Source: Datnioides undecimradiatus
Taxonomy: Eukaryota; Chordata; Actinopteri; Lobotiformes; Datnioididae
Length of the DNA: 64,000 nucleotides
Reading direction: 5' to 3'
Assembly (NCBI GenBank): GCA_008933995.1
Contig: WARS01000033.1
Coordinates: 10,430,287-10,494,286, forward strand
Part shown: one piece after another, positions 61,456-64,000 of the stretch
Numbering within the stretch: the stretch's first letter is position 1
How the letters are laid out: every line of letters begins with the position of its first letter
Position numbers and translations under genes: made by a program
Notes under the pieces: model-generated
Seen by the model: only the letters and a program-made list of their open reading frames with translations
Databases searched by the model: none
What the model was told of the DNA's origin: nothing

Positions 61456-61503
<48 letters not shown>
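61456..61503. repeat. CA microsatellite, longest in the window
   Basis: A pure (CA)24 tract. Confidence 0.97.
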
Positions 61504-61507
<4 letters not shown>

Positions 61508-64000
61508 GAAATCTCCCTCTCACTCAGTTCTGCCAATCCACATATCGTTCCAGGAAAGTTAACGCTTACAATTCACCGGAGATCATCCTCTTATGGAGGG
61601 CTGCCATAAGGGGTCAATTACAGAGAGTTAGCACCATCAGGTATTAAAGCATTCCCTTTCATCAGCTGAAATACGCTTCTCTGCTTCCGTGTTAGTCCGA
61701 CATCAAGCTCTCGACTTCCCTTCAGTCTTATGTTTCTGTCAGATGTGGTTAACTCCTGAGGAGCAAAGTGCTCATTTTCTTTTATGTCGTTTTTTCCAGG
61801 AAAACCCTGATGAAAAAGTGCTTCACACCACTGGGAAGATGGTAACCTTCACTAAAGAGCTAGCTTACACATAATTTACTACTCTTGTGTTGCTGACTGC
61901 ATTCTCCATCCATTTATATTTTTATTTATTGTTGTTTTTGTGCTGCCTTCTTGTCCCAGGGCTTAAATATGCACCCTAGTATTCTTGTTTATATGCTGTA
62001 CATGTAACAATCTTATTCAGTTTTCCTAAACTTCAAAAAGCTTTTATATTGGTCTTTAGAGTATTCCAGGCCATAACACTTGACGATTGTGAATATCCTG
62101 AGTCATGGGTGCGAGTGCAAGTCTGCAAGTACGTTATGCAGTAGTTAGTAGAACATAGAAAAGTCAAAGTGAACATCTAACTTGGGTGACTTAGGTACTT
62201 AGTGATTAGATGGAGTTCATTCTCAGTTTCTGTCGAACTTTAATAACTTAATAATAATTTGGTTGGGGTGAACGGCGGCAGGTGAAAAGGCCGTTATGTG
62301 GTGTTTTGTTTTACACGGGTATTGTCTTGCAGGCAGGCCACGCCGTTTGCACTTGCTCAGCGTTTTATCTCAGCTCCTACAGGCAAAGTAGTCTAGGGGA
62401 AATTGGCATAATGTGTGTGGAAAGTGTTGGATAATGGTTTGCTGGGTGTTGGATAATTTGCACTGTTTGTGGAGTTAAATTTTGCCTTGATAACAGGTAA
62501 ACTATCACTGTGATTGTTGATTTAAGCATCATGGCTCAGCTGTTTGTATGTCTTGTACAGTAAGAGTCAAATTCAAATTAAATGTCTAAGCCTAGAATCA
62601 GCACAGACTAGACACTGCTGCTTACAGTTATTGCTGTAACTTGCACTGTAGTTGTCCTGAGTCTCTTATGTCCAGGTGACTGTGTGTACTAAGAAGCACA
62701 AAAGTGCAGGAAGTAAACCAGGAATGTGAAGTTGCTTCGGCTGAAATCGTAATGTGAAAAATCTATGGATATCTGATGCACCGCTGGTATGAACCTAGAC
62801 AGAGATAGACACTCTTTTAAAATATTTTATTCTGAATTAAAAAGATGCAATCTGGACGATGCACATAATAATACACAGTTTTTCACTAGTCAAGGTTCAT
62901 TTGGTGCTCCCTTACTAATGTCATCTTATTTTGGTACATAGTACATCTTATATCAATGAACCAACTCCTGATAATAGCTTTATGGTTGTGGGCTAGTGAG
63001 ACTTTTCTTGGTTAAATGATAAAAAGACAGTACAAATATTTATAATTACAGAGGCAATACACGTCTTTTTAAGCATTTTTAGTGTGACTGTACAAAACCT
63101 GCAGAGAAAATTCAGCACCCACTCTTCTTGCTTCAATAGAAGCAACTTATTTTCAAGGCTTGACACTTGTCCTCCAAACTACAGCATCTGCACAGTTAAG
63201 TGAAATGCATTCTGATACAGTTTTGCTCGCTTCCAGCAAATGTTCAATTTTATTCATATTGTGTGTCTAAATGTCCAATTTTATGGCACCTTGTGACAGA
63301 CAACAAAGGAAACACACATATGTCTGTTCAAGTGACTTTTTATGCCTATTTATGCGTCACTATGGCTCACCAAGAGACTTTTACTCTTTAATATGACCTT
63401 GAGTGTGTGTGTGGGTTTGTGCAGGCCAGAATAAGAACACTTTCATGTGTCCTGCCGCAGTAGGAGAACAGTCTGTAAGAAAAAAAAAGTACGTTTGATG
63501 TCAAATATGGGTTAAGCCAAGTCCCTTTCAGTGGCGATATCTATTTAAAGTGATGCTCTGGTCGAGGATTACACTTAATCCACATCTGTGAAATGAGGCC
63601 CCCCCGCATCTTAGAACTTGATGAAGTTTTATAGACCTGTTTCATGTTTCATTTTATGTGTCAGAATTAGATTGCTTTGGGTTACTGTTAGATGGCACTT
63701 GTGTAGTTAGACATGCTTTCAGAGGGGAACATGCATTCACAGTGTTTTCTATAGGGGAGAACCAGAGCAGCAACGAGACCACACACATGACAGCGTTAGT
63801 CGCTTTTTCACACACTTAAGCTGACCTGTGTTTACGTTCAGCTGACAACCTCAACATCTTACTGTCCTGCATTACCAGCTAAGGCAGAGGCAGTGTGATG
63901 TTATTGGACCACAGCATGAGGATTAGAAAACCATTCAGCTCAATGACAGACAGGTCGCCAACAGTCGGAGATATAGTAATTGTGGCTTGGTTAGGATTAT
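61504..64000. other. Gene-free stretch to window end
   Basis: Intergenic or intronic DNA. A complex island spans about 61555-61660. Short frames (61689-61874, 63200-63391) are unrecognised. No gene is seen. Confidence 0.55.

Noticed and set aside
12870..64000. Exons of fstl4 (expected next gene by synteny)
   Set aside because: I looked for Cys-rich Kazal/follistatin, EF-hand and Ig-like segments in the translated frames and recognised none. The gene probably begins beyond the window, though a small 5' exon could be missed.

Overview
This window is vertebrate nuclear DNA, most likely from a spiny-rayed (percomorph) teleost. It holds spliced genes with GT/AG introns, AATAAA signals, many CA/TG/TATC microsatellites, a degenerate fish Tc1-like transposon, a LINE 3' end, and several MITE-like repeats typical of fish. 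No bacterial operons, CRISPR arrays, tRNA or rRNA genes were seen.

Layout. (1) 18-3903, + strand: the last six coding exons of vdac1, the mitochondrial outer-membrane porin, from the codon for human residue 40 to the stop. A 3'UTR of about 1 kb ends near an AATAAA at 4922. (2) 6422-10608, + strand: the complete three-exon kct2 gene (C5orf15, keratinocytes-associated transmembrane protein 2), a TGN38-like type I membrane protein. Its 3'UTR runs to about 12.4 kb. Intron 2 contains an in-frame stop followed by a well-formed polyadenylation signal. (3) About 12.9-64 kb: no coding exon I can support. This stretch holds diverged transposable elements, microsatellites, polypurine tracts and short islands of complex, homeodomain-site-rich sequence that may be conserved regulatory DNA.

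From memory, the order vdac1 - kct2 - desert in one transcriptional direction matches human 5q31.1 (VDAC1 - C5orf15 - large gap - FSTL4). That makes fstl4 the expected next gene; none of its exons was recognised here.

The two genes share no obvious pathway: VDAC1 passes metabolites and ions across the mitochondrial outer membrane, and KCT2 probably cycles through the trans-Golgi/endosome system. Their adjacency looks like conserved synteny, not a functional unit. I found no convincing new biological system. The points most worth checking are the possible kct2 isoform that loses its sorting motif, two structurally clear MITEs, a diverged tandem duplication, an internally periodic element upstream of kct2, and the candidate regulatory islands.
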